A stretch of 64,000 bases of DNA from positions 1 to 64,000 of the forward strand of contig CAWHQZ010000002.1 of the NCBI GenBank assembly GCA_963831645.1, given 5' to 3'. The position numbers were made by a program, and so were the translations under genes. Position 1 is the first letter of the stretch. Each line of letters starts with the position of its first letter. Of this stretch, positions 19,464 through 27,948 are shown one piece after another. The notes beneath the pieces are model-generated. The model had not been told where the DNA came from, did not search any database, and saw only the letters and a list, made by a program, of their open reading frames with translations. This stretch comes from CAWHQZ01 sp963831645. GTDB taxonomy: Bacteria; Pseudomonadota; Alphaproteobacteria; Rhizobiales; Aestuariivirgaceae.

Positions 19464-20522
19464 TCAGCGCCCCGCCCACTTCCTTATGGTCGCGAACACT
19501 TCCGCCGTGATCCGCAGCCCGCGGTTCACGAAATCACCAGTCGTATGGATGGCGATGACATAGCGCTGGTTCTTCTCTTCGTCGAAGAAGTAGACGGGGC
19601 TTCCGCTTTGACCCCCTTCGGTGTCAACCATGTATTCGACGAATGTCTTCTCCATCTTGCGGACGCGGCCGGCATTGTACCAGAGCGTTCCATAGGGCTT
19701 GTCGGCTTCGTATGGATAACCGGCATTGTTCACGAACAGCATTTCACCCTTTGAGGCGGCGTCGGCTTCAGTGAAGCACTTCAGCCCGAAATAGCCCAGG
19801 CGTTCACCGGTCGGTCGTCCCTCCGTCTCGTAGCCGTCGGGGATCGGAATCACTGCGAAGTCCGATGCGGCTGCGTCCTCTTGATTGTTGCCGCCACGCA
19901 GCCAGGCGTCCGGCACTTTGCAATCGCCATACTCGCACACGAAGTAGCCGTAAGGTGCAGTCGTGCCGCTGCGGCCGGGAATGACACGGATACGGCGAGC
20001 CTTTCGGCGGGTCCTCTTCTTTTGTTCCGGATCGACGATCACATGCGCCGCCGTCACGACCGATTTCGGACCGATGAGAAATCCGGTTCCAAAGCCTACC
20101 GGTCCGAATTCGTATTCCACCTCGAGATGGCAGATGCACCGCCAGGGAATCGTGGAGGTGTCCTGCACGAGTACACGGCTGTCGACACCGAGGATCTTTT
20201 CGGATCGGGCCGCAGGTGGCTCAGCGCTGAAAGGCGGCGGGACGATGCCTTCGGAGAAAAAACCGGCGTCGGGGCGTGCGAGGACCGTCGTGGGACCGGC
20301 AACGCGCCGGGTTTCGAAGCCCGCAGTAACGGCCCTGAAAATATCGAAACCCGGCACTTTCTCTGCAGAGCCGCCGCCGTTGGTCTCCGCCATGAAGCTC
20401 GGCAGGGCCAAGGGATCGGTGGCGGGATCGGCGACTGCCTTTTTCGCCGTGACCGCCAACCACTCTGCCGAACCTCGGGCGGTGGAGGCCGTGGAGCGCC
20501 GGGCAATCTTTCGGGCCATCAC
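19464..20522 (-). CDS. Trypsin-like (V8-like) serine protease, last gene of the hydrolase cluster
   Basis: A 352-residue protein whose C-terminal two thirds form a chymotrypsin-fold protease with a complete triad: His160 in SVVTAAHVIV, Asp221 in ASDFAVIPIP and Ser307 in GGQSGSPVYF. The pattern is closest to V8-like glutamyl endopeptidases (S1B). The N-terminal 130 residues are low-complexity with no signal peptide, so the protein is probably cytoplasmic or released by lysis. Start: GTG at 20522 or ATG at 20519, either overlapping the stop of the upstream gene (GTGATG), so translation is coupled. As the third protease of trypsin type in the cluster it may activate, or be activated by, the others. 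Specificity cannot be told from sequence. Confidence 0.8.
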   Translation of the reverse strand: MMARKIARRSTASTARGSAEWLAVTAKKAVADPATDPLALPSFMAETNGGGSAEKVPGFDIFRAVTAGFETRRVAGPTTVLARPDAGFFSEGIVPPPFSAEPPAARSEKILGVDSRVLVQDTSTIPWRCICHLEVEYEFGPVGFGTGFLIGPKSVVTAAHVIVDPEQKKRTRRKARRIRVIPGRSGTTAPYGYFVCEYGDCKVPDAWLRGGNNQEDAAASDFAVIPIPDGYETEGRPTGERLGYFGLKCFTEADAASKGEMLFVNNAGYPYEADKPYGTLWYNAGRVRKMEKTFVEYMVDTEGGQSGSPVYFFDEEKNQRYVIAIHTTGDFVNRGLRITAEVFATIRKWAGR

Positions 20523-23371
20523 GTCTCGCCGAGAAATTCAGCAAGTGAAACGCGGCGATAGCCGGCCGGAGTCGGCGCTTCTTCACCCACGGCAACCAGC
20601 TGTACCGGCGCCACGCCCTCGTCGGTTCTTACGCGGCTGGACGCAACCTGCCGCCAGTCGTAGTCGAACACGCGGGCAAAATAGTCGTTGGCCTTGCGAT
20701 GCCAGATGACCAGGCTGGCATCCCGGTTCGGCCCGGTGCCTGCCGCAGTCCAATTCTGCGATCCAAGCACCGCGATCTCGTCATCGATGATGATTCCTTT
20801 GGTGTGGCACTTATCAAAAAAGCGGACATGATTCTTGTCTACTTTGAGACCGAAGGCTTTTAGCTGGCGCAGGGTGGCGCGCTCCTTGCCGAAACCGCTG
20901 CGGAAGATGATCCGTACATCCACCCGCTTCTTTTGCCGGTCTCTCACCGCCTTCGCGATCTTCAGGAAGTGCTCGGGCGTCGAATCAATATCTTTCCACA
21001 AGGAAAACGACTGGTTCTCAATCCACACGCGATGCTCGGCCTGAGCGATCAGCTCGGCGACGACCTCCGGATAGTTGTCCGGTGTCAGAAGCGGCTGAAC
21101 CGTGACCTTGCCCTTGATGATCTCGGGCTCGAAAGGCCGGAATGCAGGGGCTCGGCGCGCTTCCTCGATCATTTCGGGAGGAACCAGCACGTCGAACATC
21201 GTCGGCGTCGGCGCCTCGACCATGGCGGCTGCGGCGTTGTCCTGAAAGTCCTGCTCGAGATGGTTGCGGAACGTCGCTGCCAGTCCGGCATGATTCACTA
21301 CAGCATGCCATTCGCGATTATACCGCTCCACCTCGTCCTGGGTGACCTTTCCGATATCCTTCACCTGGCGTTTGATGGGCGCCTGGTTGGAAGACTGCCA
21401 GTTGCCGCTGGAAAGCCAGAAAGCACGGTCACGAAGCGCGCCTCCGCGCCCGCTCCTGCTCCAGACCGCCGCCTTGATGTGATAGGCTGACGCAAACAGC
21501 CCGGATGAGCCGAGCGAGGCAGGCGCCCATTTGAAGCGATCGCCAGGGATGCGTTCAAGCTTTTCAAGAGTGTCCCGTTCCGGGATGTCATCGGCCTTGG
21601 TGTCCCCGCCCGTGTCGTCCGGATTTTCGGCGTCACCGCGCTGGCGATCCAGAGTCAGGGTGATCTTCGTATCCCTGCGGCGGGCGATGCCCTCGATTTC
21701 CTTGACCACATGCGGCGCGGTCATGTGGTACATGCCGATCGTCAGCCTGTCGCAGTCCGGCTGGTCGAGGAATTGTTTGAGCACCGGCCACCCTGCCTCG
21801 GGACTGACATGAAGCGTGATAGTCATCTCATCGGTCACCGGCGACAGATCGAAGCGCTTGTCGGACAGGTCGCGCTCGTAGTTCGCGCTCCGGCCACCGA
21901 ATGCTTCGGTGAAGAACGCCAGTTGCTGCTCGGCGATGGTGACCGGATCGGCTGTCTCGACTGAAATCGCGACGCCGTCGAGGGTATCATCGAGTCCGTG
22001 CGACGCGGCCTCCGTACCCGTGCCTGGCGCCAAGCCGACGACCACGCCGAAATCGTCGGTGATGGCGCCAGCGCGAAACAGGTAGTCAGCCTTCACGGAA
22101 AGCACTGACTTGTCGCCGATGAGATGGAGCCGGACTTTTTCCGCGGCGGCCTCTGCGGAGGCGCGGTCGCTTCGCGCGGGCGCTGGCCGATCTGTCGGGA
22201 CCGCGGCAGGCGTGCCTGTTGTCACGATGACGGAGCCGGGCCTTACGGTGATTTCGAGCGGCACCGTAACCGTGAAGGCGCGGTCAGCTGCCTTTGGCTG
22301 CGCCAACACAATGCCGGCGGCGGCCCGCGTTGCGTCGCCCAACCTATTCTGCGGTTCACTCGCCGACTCGCCGGCCCACGGCCGTGCTGCGATGATCCGC
22401 GACAGGTCGTCGGCAGGCACGGCGAAGTTCGTGTCGAAGGCGGTGCCGGCAAAATGCAGGCCGACGGCTCGGCCAGTTTCCACGTCCAGCACGATCGAGC
22501 CGGAGCTGCCGGGCAGCGTGGAACAATCGTATGTCATGCTGCTGGCGCGACGGCCGGCGTAGAAACCCGGGGAAAAGCGCTTGTTGCCGGTCACCGGGCC
22601 GAACAGCTTCTGAAACATGGCCGGGTCGTAGCCGTTGCTCGAACCGGGAAATCCGATTACCGCCAACATCGCGCTTTCCGGGATCGCATCCGTGAGTAGC
22701 TGAACCGGAGGGTCGATCCGGTCGGCGCCGGCCGTTCGCGCAATCCGAAGCAGGCAGACGTCGAGACGAGGCATATCCGAAATCCAGATGATGTCGATGA
22801 TCGGAAACTCGCGAGGCGAGGCCGGGACCACCTCTTCGCGGAAATCAATCCTCGCCGATTGTCGCACCGACACGTCCGGAACACCGGGGCGAAAGACAAA
22901 GTTCGCGCCCGAGCGCATCCCGAATTCCCGGCCGACATGCGCATTGGTGATGATGATGTCGCTGCCGAGATCACTGCCGACGATCCAGCCCGTCCCTACC
23001 CATGGAAATCGGACGTTATTGTTCAACTCGATCCTGCCGACGGAGCGGATCACCGGGTCCAGCACATTGCGACGGCGCTCCAATGTGTCCATCAAGGCCT
23101 TCGAGGCCGCTTCGTTCGGATCGTTGAATCGAGGATCGCCGCCGGGATTCGACTGTGAGACGACGAACCGGTCGTCGGTGACCGCCAGCACCGGGCGGTA
23201 CCATCGGATCACCGCTTCGAGTGTCGCGGACTCGGCGCGCCTTACCGACTCCGCCGCCGGATCAATTGGCGCCTCTCTGCTCGGCGGCATCCCCTCCATG
23301 CCGGGACTTCTGGCAAGTATCTGTTCAGCCTTGCGGCGCAGGAGCCGCGAATATTCGGAATCGACCGCCAT
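20519..23371 (-). CDS. Trypsin-like protease fused to a phospholipase D/nuclease
   Basis: A protein of about 950 residues with two enzymatic parts. Residues about 110-330 are a chymotrypsin-fold protease: WVGTGWIVG, His in IIITNAHVG (about 145), Asp in PRLDVCLLRI (about 204) and Ser in LPGSSGSIVLD (about 290). Residues about 530-930 are PLD-like with two H-x-K sites: FASAYHIKAAVWSRSG with SSGNWQSSNQ, and FDKCHTKGIIIDDEIAVLGS followed by QNWTAAGTGPNRDAS. Such domains cut phospholipids or nucleic acids. A segment before the protease (L-E-A-[IV] ... RPVLAVTDDRFVV ... VGRIE) recurs in the protease gene at 24831-25928, so those two are paralogous. No signal peptide is seen. I chose the ATG at 23371; the frame extends only nine codons further, from a TTG. 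Confidence 0.82.
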   Translation of the reverse strand: MAVDSEYSRLLRRKAEQILARSPGMEGMPPSREAPIDPAAESVRRAESATLEAVIRWYRPVLAVTDDRFVVSQSNPGGDPRFNDPNEAASKALMDTLERRRNVLDPVIRSVGRIELNNNVRFPWVGTGWIVGSDLGSDIIITNAHVGREFGMRSGANFVFRPGVPDVSVRQSARIDFREEVVPASPREFPIIDIIWISDMPRLDVCLLRIARTAGADRIDPPVQLLTDAIPESAMLAVIGFPGSSNGYDPAMFQKLFGPVTGNKRFSPGFYAGRRASSMTYDCSTLPGSSGSIVLDVETGRAVGLHFAGTAFDTNFAVPADDLSRIIAARPWAGESASEPQNRLGDATRAAAGIVLAQPKAADRAFTVTVPLEITVRPGSVIVTTGTPAAVPTDRPAPARSDRASAEAAAEKVRLHLIGDKSVLSVKADYLFRAGAITDDFGVVVGLAPGTGTEAASHGLDDTLDGVAISVETADPVTIAEQQLAFFTEAFGGRSANYERDLSDKRFDLSPVTDEMTITLHVSPEAGWPVLKQFLDQPDCDRLTIGMYHMTAPHVVKEIEGIARRRDTKITLTLDRQRGDAENPDDTGGDTKADDIPERDTLEKLERIPGDRFKWAPASLGSSGLFASAYHIKAAVWSRSGRGGALRDRAFWLSSGNWQSSNQAPIKRQVKDIGKVTQDEVERYNREWHAVVNHAGLAATFRNHLEQDFQDNAAAAMVEAPTPTMFDVLVPPEMIEEARRAPAFRPFEPEIIKGKVTVQPLLTPDNYPEVVAELIAQAEHRVWIENQSFSLWKDIDSTPEHFLKIAKAVRDRQKKRVDVRIIFRSGFGKERATLRQLKAFGLKVDKNHVRFFDKCHTKGIIIDDEIAVLGSQNWTAAGTGPNRDASLVIWHRKANDYFARVFDYDWRQVASSRVRTDEGVAPVQLVAVGEEAPTPAGYRRVSLAEFLGET

Positions 23372-23524
23372 GGAGTTCACCAGTACGCTGAATTGCAACC
23401 AAGCATGCTGCGGATTTCTGATCTGTGATAATCCGCACTGTTTAGATCTGGAACTGGCAAGGGGTTATCACGGAGCGGTTGGCCGAGAAGACTGAGGGTG
23501 CCGGTCGGCTTCACTTTGACGGCC

Positions 23525-24820
23525 TCACGAAATCGTATTGGCAAGGACCTCGGCGCCATCCGTCGTGAACACACGCTCGGTGAGTTTGGGCCCGGCCAAC
23601 TCCAGGGTCATGAACCCGTGCGGAACGAACTTCTCCTCTTCGCCGCGGACGTCGGGGTTCGGTCCATCGAGCACGAGGCAGGCGGGACTGCCGGCCGTCT
23701 TCGACAGCCGCTTCCACTCCACCGGGCCGAGCCGGCGTTCGGCTTTCGCCCGCATCACTTCGCGATTCCGCCGTTCGGGAATGCCGCCGTTGCCGAGGCA
23801 ACGCCCGAGCAGTCCGTAGCGCGGGTGCGGGTCGTAGATGACGCACTGGTGCTCGTGCCCCCAGTACCACGCGGTGACGCCCCTGGATTCGAGCAGGTGA
23901 CGCAGCGCCTGCTCCAGCTTCGGTCCCTGACTGTCGAGACGTGAAAAGAGCTGCTGGTGCGAGAAGAGCACGAGTTTCTTCGAGGCGCCTCCGTTGGCTC
24001 GCTTTGCGGCCTCCACGACCAGATTGAGCCAGGCGACCTGCTCGGTGTCCATGTCGTGATCGACATAGGCCGTGTCGAATCCGACCAGCAGCCAATGGGC
24101 GTTCTCGAAAGCGAAGTAGCTCGCCTCCTGCTTAAGCGCGGGCAGAGCTAGGTCGAAATAACCGAAGCCGCCCGAGTACATCTCGTGGTTCGAGTTGAGT
24201 GCGCAGCTGACCTTTCCCGCCGAGCGCGGCCACACATCCAGAAATCGCTCCTGGACCTCTTCCGGCGTGCCGGAGTAATACACGTCGCCGAGGTGCAAAA
24301 CGAGATCGAAGGGCGCCATTTTCAACATCTGCTCTGCGATACGAGGCGCGCCGTACAATCCGGTCCCCCAGTCGGCGGTCATCGCAATCCGTGCGTTGTC
24401 GGCGATGGTCGTCGAGGCGACAGTCCTGGGCCGCACCAGCGGATGCGCTTCCTGGCGATCGACCCAGTCAAGCAGGCTTCGAATCCAGCCGAACCAGTCA
24501 CCGCCGCCAAGACCGGTGCCGAACTTGACCTCGAGCCCGCCCGCCGCCAGCTGGCGATCGGCCGCGGCGCGGCGCGCCAGCTCGCTCTGCAGGCGCGAGA
24601 CATCGCGGTCGGGCACGGTGACCATGAGGTCCAGCCCGACGTCGGCAGTCACCTGGCGCAGGCGCTCGACGATCTGGTTGTATCGCGCCAGCGCCACCTG
24701 TTCTTCAGGCGCCTGCCGCTGCTCGAGTGACTCCAGTACGGTTCCCGAGTCGGCTTCGGGAAGCTCGAGGCTCCTGAGAGTGACGACTTTCTGTGCTGGC
24801 GCGGACGCTTGGTCTGACAT
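23525..24820 (-). CDS. Calcineurin-like metallophosphoesterase
   Basis: A 431-residue protein with the metallophosphoesterase blocks in order: MTADWGTG (residues 148-154), LHLGDVYYSGTPEEV (176-190), NSNHEMYSG (209-217), LFSHQQLFSR and WYWGHEHQCVIYDP. In the first block the usual D-x-H is D-W, so one metal-binding His is replaced. Such enzymes hydrolyse phosphomonoesters, diesters or nucleotides; the substrate is not evident. The first 130 residues form a separate helical region that contains DSGTVLESL (24-32), a motif also present in two other proteins of the cluster. It starts ten bases after the stop of the upstream protease gene, so it is operonic. There is no signal peptide. Confidence 0.8.
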   Translation of the reverse strand: MSDQASAPAQKVVTLRSLELPEADSGTVLESLEQRQAPEEQVALARYNQIVERLRQVTADVGLDLMVTVPDRDVSRLQSELARRAAADRQLAAGGLEVKFGTGLGGGDWFGWIRSLLDWVDRQEAHPLVRPRTVASTTIADNARIAMTADWGTGLYGAPRIAEQMLKMAPFDLVLHLGDVYYSGTPEEVQERFLDVWPRSAGKVSCALNSNHEMYSGGFGYFDLALPALKQEASYFAFENAHWLLVGFDTAYVDHDMDTEQVAWLNLVVEAAKRANGGASKKLVLFSHQQLFSRLDSQGPKLEQALRHLLESRGVTAWYWGHEHQCVIYDPHPRYGLLGRCLGNGGIPERRNREVMRAKAERRLGPVEWKRLSKTAGSPACLVLDGPNPDVRGEEEKFVPHGFMTLELAGPKLTERVFTTDGAEVLANTIS

Positions 24821-24830
24821 GATGCGTCGC

Positions 24831-25928
24831 CTACTGGAAGTTCAGCTTGGCCCGCTTCACGAGCGGATCATTGCGCAGCAGCCACAGCGGCACTGCGTTG
24901 TTGTTCACCATGAATCGGCCGCCGAAATGCAGTCCCAGCACGCGATGGGTCTCGAGGTCAACCACCGGCGAGCCCGAGTTTCCGCCCAGGGTCGAGCAGT
25001 CATGCTGGATTGCGAAGGTAGAAAGGGTAGCGCCGGAAATCTCGCCGGGTTGGAGCCGTTTGACGTTGTAGATCTCGGCAAAGATGTCGCGCATGGGTGC
25101 GGGATCGTTCCGGCGTCCATCCCAGGCCGGATAGCCGACGACATATACCTTACGGCCCTTCAATGCCTTTGGCGAAGCAACGGCGACGGAAACCGGTTCG
25201 GATAGTGACGCTCTGCCGGAGGTCTTGCTGACCTTCAATACTGCCATGTCGTGCTCGTCGTGGATGCCCAGGATGTCGGTGACCTTGAACTCGAGCGCCT
25301 CGTTCGAGCCGAACTCCGCCTTGAAATCCACCGCCGCGGCCATCGGCTTGCGGAACGTCCAGCCCCCCTTCGGCTTCGTGCGCGCGAATTCCATGGCGAC
25401 ATGCCGATTGGTGATGACCGTCGTCGGTCCGGCGAGAAAGCCGGTGCCGAGCCATTCAAATTCGGGATGCCCCGAGACCTCGATGCGTCCGACCCGTCCG
25501 ATTACAGCCTCAATGGCTTGCCGCACCTCCTTCAGCTGGGACCAAATCTTTGGCGGCTCGATAAAGGCGCCGTCCTGAATCAGGATCGCCGGCCGGCCGG
25601 TGAGCAGCACGATCGCCTCGAGTCCGGCCTGCTCCCGCGGCGTGATCTCATCGTCGCGCCCGAGTTCCACCTTTTTCATCGCCTCGATGCCGTTCCTGAC
25701 GTGCCGGGCGCGCTCTTCGGCCATGGCCCTGGCGACGGCAGTGCCCTCCGCGGGATCTCCTGGCGACCGCCCAGCCCTGCGAGCGTCACTGCTGTCGGCC
25801 GCTTCCGGTCGCATCGACTCGAGACCCTCGGCTGATTCCACGCGCTCGTCGGACAGGGCCTCCAATGCCGTCTCTGCCGTTCGGAAGATTTGCCGCGCCT
25901 GCTTGATGACATTACGTCGATTGGCCAT
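24831..25928 (-). CDS. Trypsin-like serine protease with helical N-terminus
   Basis: A 365-residue protein. Residues 1-140 are charged and helical, including LEAIVLLTGRPAILIQDGAF, which resembles the corresponding part of the protease-PLD fusion. Residues 145-365 form a chymotrypsin-fold protease: FEWLGTGFLAG, His176 in VITNRHVA, Asp227 in IHDEHDMAVLKV and Ser318 in LGGNSGSPVVDLET, followed by VLGLHFGGRFMVNNNAVP. The full triad suggests activity. The start is the ATG at 25928, preceded by GAGAGGA; the frame extends further upstream, but that part is unlikely coding. It is separated by 58 bases from the amidase gene upstream and is probably part of the same transcript. No secretion signal is seen. 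Confidence 0.82.
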   Translation of the reverse strand: MANRRNVIKQARQIFRTAETALEALSDERVESAEGLESMRPEAADSSDARRAGRSPGDPAEGTAVARAMAEERARHVRNGIEAMKKVELGRDDEITPREQAGLEAIVLLTGRPAILIQDGAFIEPPKIWSQLKEVRQAIEAVIGRVGRIEVSGHPEFEWLGTGFLAGPTTVITNRHVAMEFARTKPKGGWTFRKPMAAAVDFKAEFGSNEALEFKVTDILGIHDEHDMAVLKVSKTSGRASLSEPVSVAVASPKALKGRKVYVVGYPAWDGRRNDPAPMRDIFAEIYNVKRLQPGEISGATLSTFAIQHDCSTLGGNSGSPVVDLETHRVLGLHFGGRFMVNNNAVPLWLLRNDPLVKRAKLNFQ

Positions 25929-25986
25929 GCTCGTCCTCTCCTGCTTGCCTTGCTTGCGACAGTCCGCGAGCCTCGTCAGGCTCTGC

Positions 25987-26814
25987 CTACCTTCGTTTTG
26001 CTTTGCGTTTCGCAGCGGCGCGTTTCGCGGACTTTCCCCGGGCGGCGCGAGTTGTTGAGGATTTCTTCTTCCCCGCTCGGGCAGCCTTCTTCGTCTTGGC
26101 TTTCTTCGGTTTGGCCTTCTTCCGGGCCCGACGCCTGGGAACACGCCCTGGAGTTTCCTCCGTATCATGCGGATCGGAATGATCCGGCATGCGTGAGCGG
26201 TCCGTCTCGAGACCGGGATCTTCGAGTATGATCGACTCGAATTGGCTACCCGCGTCGAGGCTTTCGGTGTCACCCAGCATCAGAAAGCCGACCTCGTCCT
26301 CGGTATAGGCGGGATCCCAATGAACATTCTCCGGTACATGGCAGTGGCCATAGTGCCCTGCCTTGCCGTCCCAATTGGCGGCGCTGCGGTTGTGACCTCC
26401 CGGATCATTGCCATTCCTGGCAGGTTTGGGCCGCCCGTTGGGCCAGACCCTGGGAACGTTGTGAGTAGTCTCGATCCAGCGGCAGAGTTGCCGGACGTTC
26501 TCAAGTGTGGCCCGCGTCTTGGGCCGGTGCGCAAAGCCGACCACTTCGATCTGTATGGCGGAATCGCGATTGGTCTGTACGCCGCCCGGCGGGTTCCTCA
26601 GCGCGCGGGCCGCGGCTCCCGTGTCGATGTGCTGGTAGATCGCCGTGCCGTCCACCGTGAAGTGGGGATCCGACCTGTGCGCCCTGAATGCATTGAAGGC
26701 GCCCTGCGCACTGCTTCCCTCGGTCGTGTGATGCACGATCTTGAATGGGCCGGCGGTGTATGAGCCCGATGATCCGCTGATCGGTTTCCAGGTTGCGAAA
26801 GGACAGATCGCCAT
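25987..26814 (-). CDS. Amidase_2-type peptidoglycan amidase with basic tail
   Basis: A 275-residue protein. Residues 1-180 match the N-acetylmuramoyl-L-alanine amidase / PGRP fold: KIVHHTTEG (first zinc His, about 28), PHFTVDGTAIYQHID, SAIQIEVVGFA (catalytic-region Glu) and GHYGHCHVPENVHWDP (second zinc His, about 157). It would cut between muramic acid and the stem peptide. Residues 187-196 are DAGSQFESII, a variant of the motif found in two neighbours. The last 60 residues are a histone-H1-like run of Lys, Arg and Ala, probably for binding an anionic partner such as DNA or envelope polymer. No signal peptide is present, so export would need lysis or an unusual route. A strong AAAGGAGAG precedes the ATG. 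Confidence 0.85.
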   Translation of the reverse strand: MAICPFATWKPISGSSGSYTAGPFKIVHHTTEGSSAQGAFNAFRAHRSDPHFTVDGTAIYQHIDTGAAARALRNPPGGVQTNRDSAIQIEVVGFAHRPKTRATLENVRQLCRWIETTHNVPRVWPNGRPKPARNGNDPGGHNRSAANWDGKAGHYGHCHVPENVHWDPAYTEDEVGFLMLGDTESLDAGSQFESIILEDPGLETDRSRMPDHSDPHDTEETPGRVPRRRARKKAKPKKAKTKKAARAGKKKSSTTRAARGKSAKRAAAKRKAKRR

Positions 26815-26844
26815 ATGACACTCTCCTTTGGTTGACAGAAAGGC

Positions 26845-27930
26845 TCAGGTCCTGCCGCGCCGTCTCGCCTTGGACTTCGGTTTTTTTGCTGCGCGGCCGG
26901 CAGATTTGCTCTGCGGGGCAGGAGTCGCTGCGGACTTACGCTTTCCCAAACGATTCACTCTCTTCGCCGCTGCGCGTTTGCGTTTTGCCCCGGAGACCGT
27001 ATCTTCCCGCCTGGCCTTGACCTTGCGCGCCCGAGACACGCGAACGCGCTGCGGTGTTTCTCGCATCGATATCATAGGGTCGGAAAGCGGGAGGCCTGCG
27101 AAGGCGGCAAAGGCGTTGACGAGCGCTTCGGCAAGCCGGTCCTTCCGCTCGATCCCGAGGCTTGCATCCTCGGGGTTCGATCCAAAGAAGGGTTCGATGA
27201 TCGCCGAGGGCTGAACGGCATTGGTAAGGCTTAGAACGCCCCGCCCGTCGACGTTGGCATCCTTGAGGCCGCGGTCGAGACGTCCGGTGCGGCCATAGAG
27301 TGGGACCATCCGATCCTGCAAAGCCTTTGCCCAGGGGCGCGAGCCAGGGCGACCGAATAGTGTCTCGGTGCCGCGCGCGGATGCGCTGGCGGAGTTGAAG
27401 TGAAGCTCGACGGTTGCCTGCGGACGCCATCGGCCGATGAGCCTGTAGGCCTCTCGGATTCCGGGCCCCCCGTTCTGCATCCGGCGGAAGGACTGGACGC
27501 GGATGCCGCGCGAGGCAGCCTTCTGCTCGATCCGCTTCGCGAGATCTTCATTCCAGTAGAACTCGGCCCGTCCGGCCCTGACCTGCGCGGGGAACGGAGG
27601 GGCGAGTCCCAACGCGCCTTTGTCGCTGCCCTCTGAGCTGTGGCCGATGACGATGGCGAGTCCTTGGGGGGCCGCTGCCTCCGTCGTGTCCTCGTCTTCG
27701 AAGGCACGTTCAGCGAAGGGCGCATTGATCAGTTCATCGAGGTCGGCCCTGAGCTCATCTATGTAACGGCGTCTTTGCGAGATTTCGATGGCCAGCTCAG
27801 AATCCTGCGCCGGCCCCTCTTCAGCCCGCGCCACCGATCGAGCGGATTCCCGTTCGGCCAGGTTGCGCTCGAGTCTCTCTATCAATTCCCTGATCTCGGC
27901 AATATCATCATCTCGCAAGTTGTCGGTCAT
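26845..27930 (-). CDS. Amidase_3-type peptidoglycan amidase with coiled N-terminus and basic tail
   Basis: A 361-residue protein. Residues 10-70 form a charged coiled coil. Residues 88-290 are an N-acetylmuramoyl-L-alanine amidase of the Amidase_3 (AmiC/CwlV) type with all metal ligands and the catalytic acid: His97 (VIGHSSEG), Glu123 (AEFYWNED), His177 (VELHFNS) and Glu246 (IIEPFFGSN). The last 65 residues are rich in Lys, Arg and Ala, as in the unrelated amidase downstream. The two amidases therefore attack the same bond with different folds but share a tail type. No signal peptide is present. GGAGGAA precedes the ATG. It lies 18 bases after the stop of the upstream gene. Confidence 0.85.
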   Translation of the reverse strand: MTDNLRDDDIAEIRELIERLERNLAERESARSVARAEEGPAQDSELAIEISQRRRYIDELRADLDELINAPFAERAFEDEDTTEAAAPQGLAIVIGHSSEGSDKGALGLAPPFPAQVRAGRAEFYWNEDLAKRIEQKAASRGIRVQSFRRMQNGGPGIREAYRLIGRWRPQATVELHFNSASASARGTETLFGRPGSRPWAKALQDRMVPLYGRTGRLDRGLKDANVDGRGVLSLTNAVQPSAIIEPFFGSNPEDASLGIERKDRLAEALVNAFAAFAGLPLSDPMISMRETPQRVRVSRARKVKARREDTVSGAKRKRAAAKRVNRLGKRKSAATPAPQSKSAGRAAKKPKSKARRRGRT

Positions 27931-27948
27931 CGGGCCTTCCTCCCAGGC

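Noticed and set aside
20519..23398. Start of the trypsin-PLD gene at 23398
   Set aside because: That position is a TTG without a ribosome binding site; the ATG at 23371 is a more likely start.
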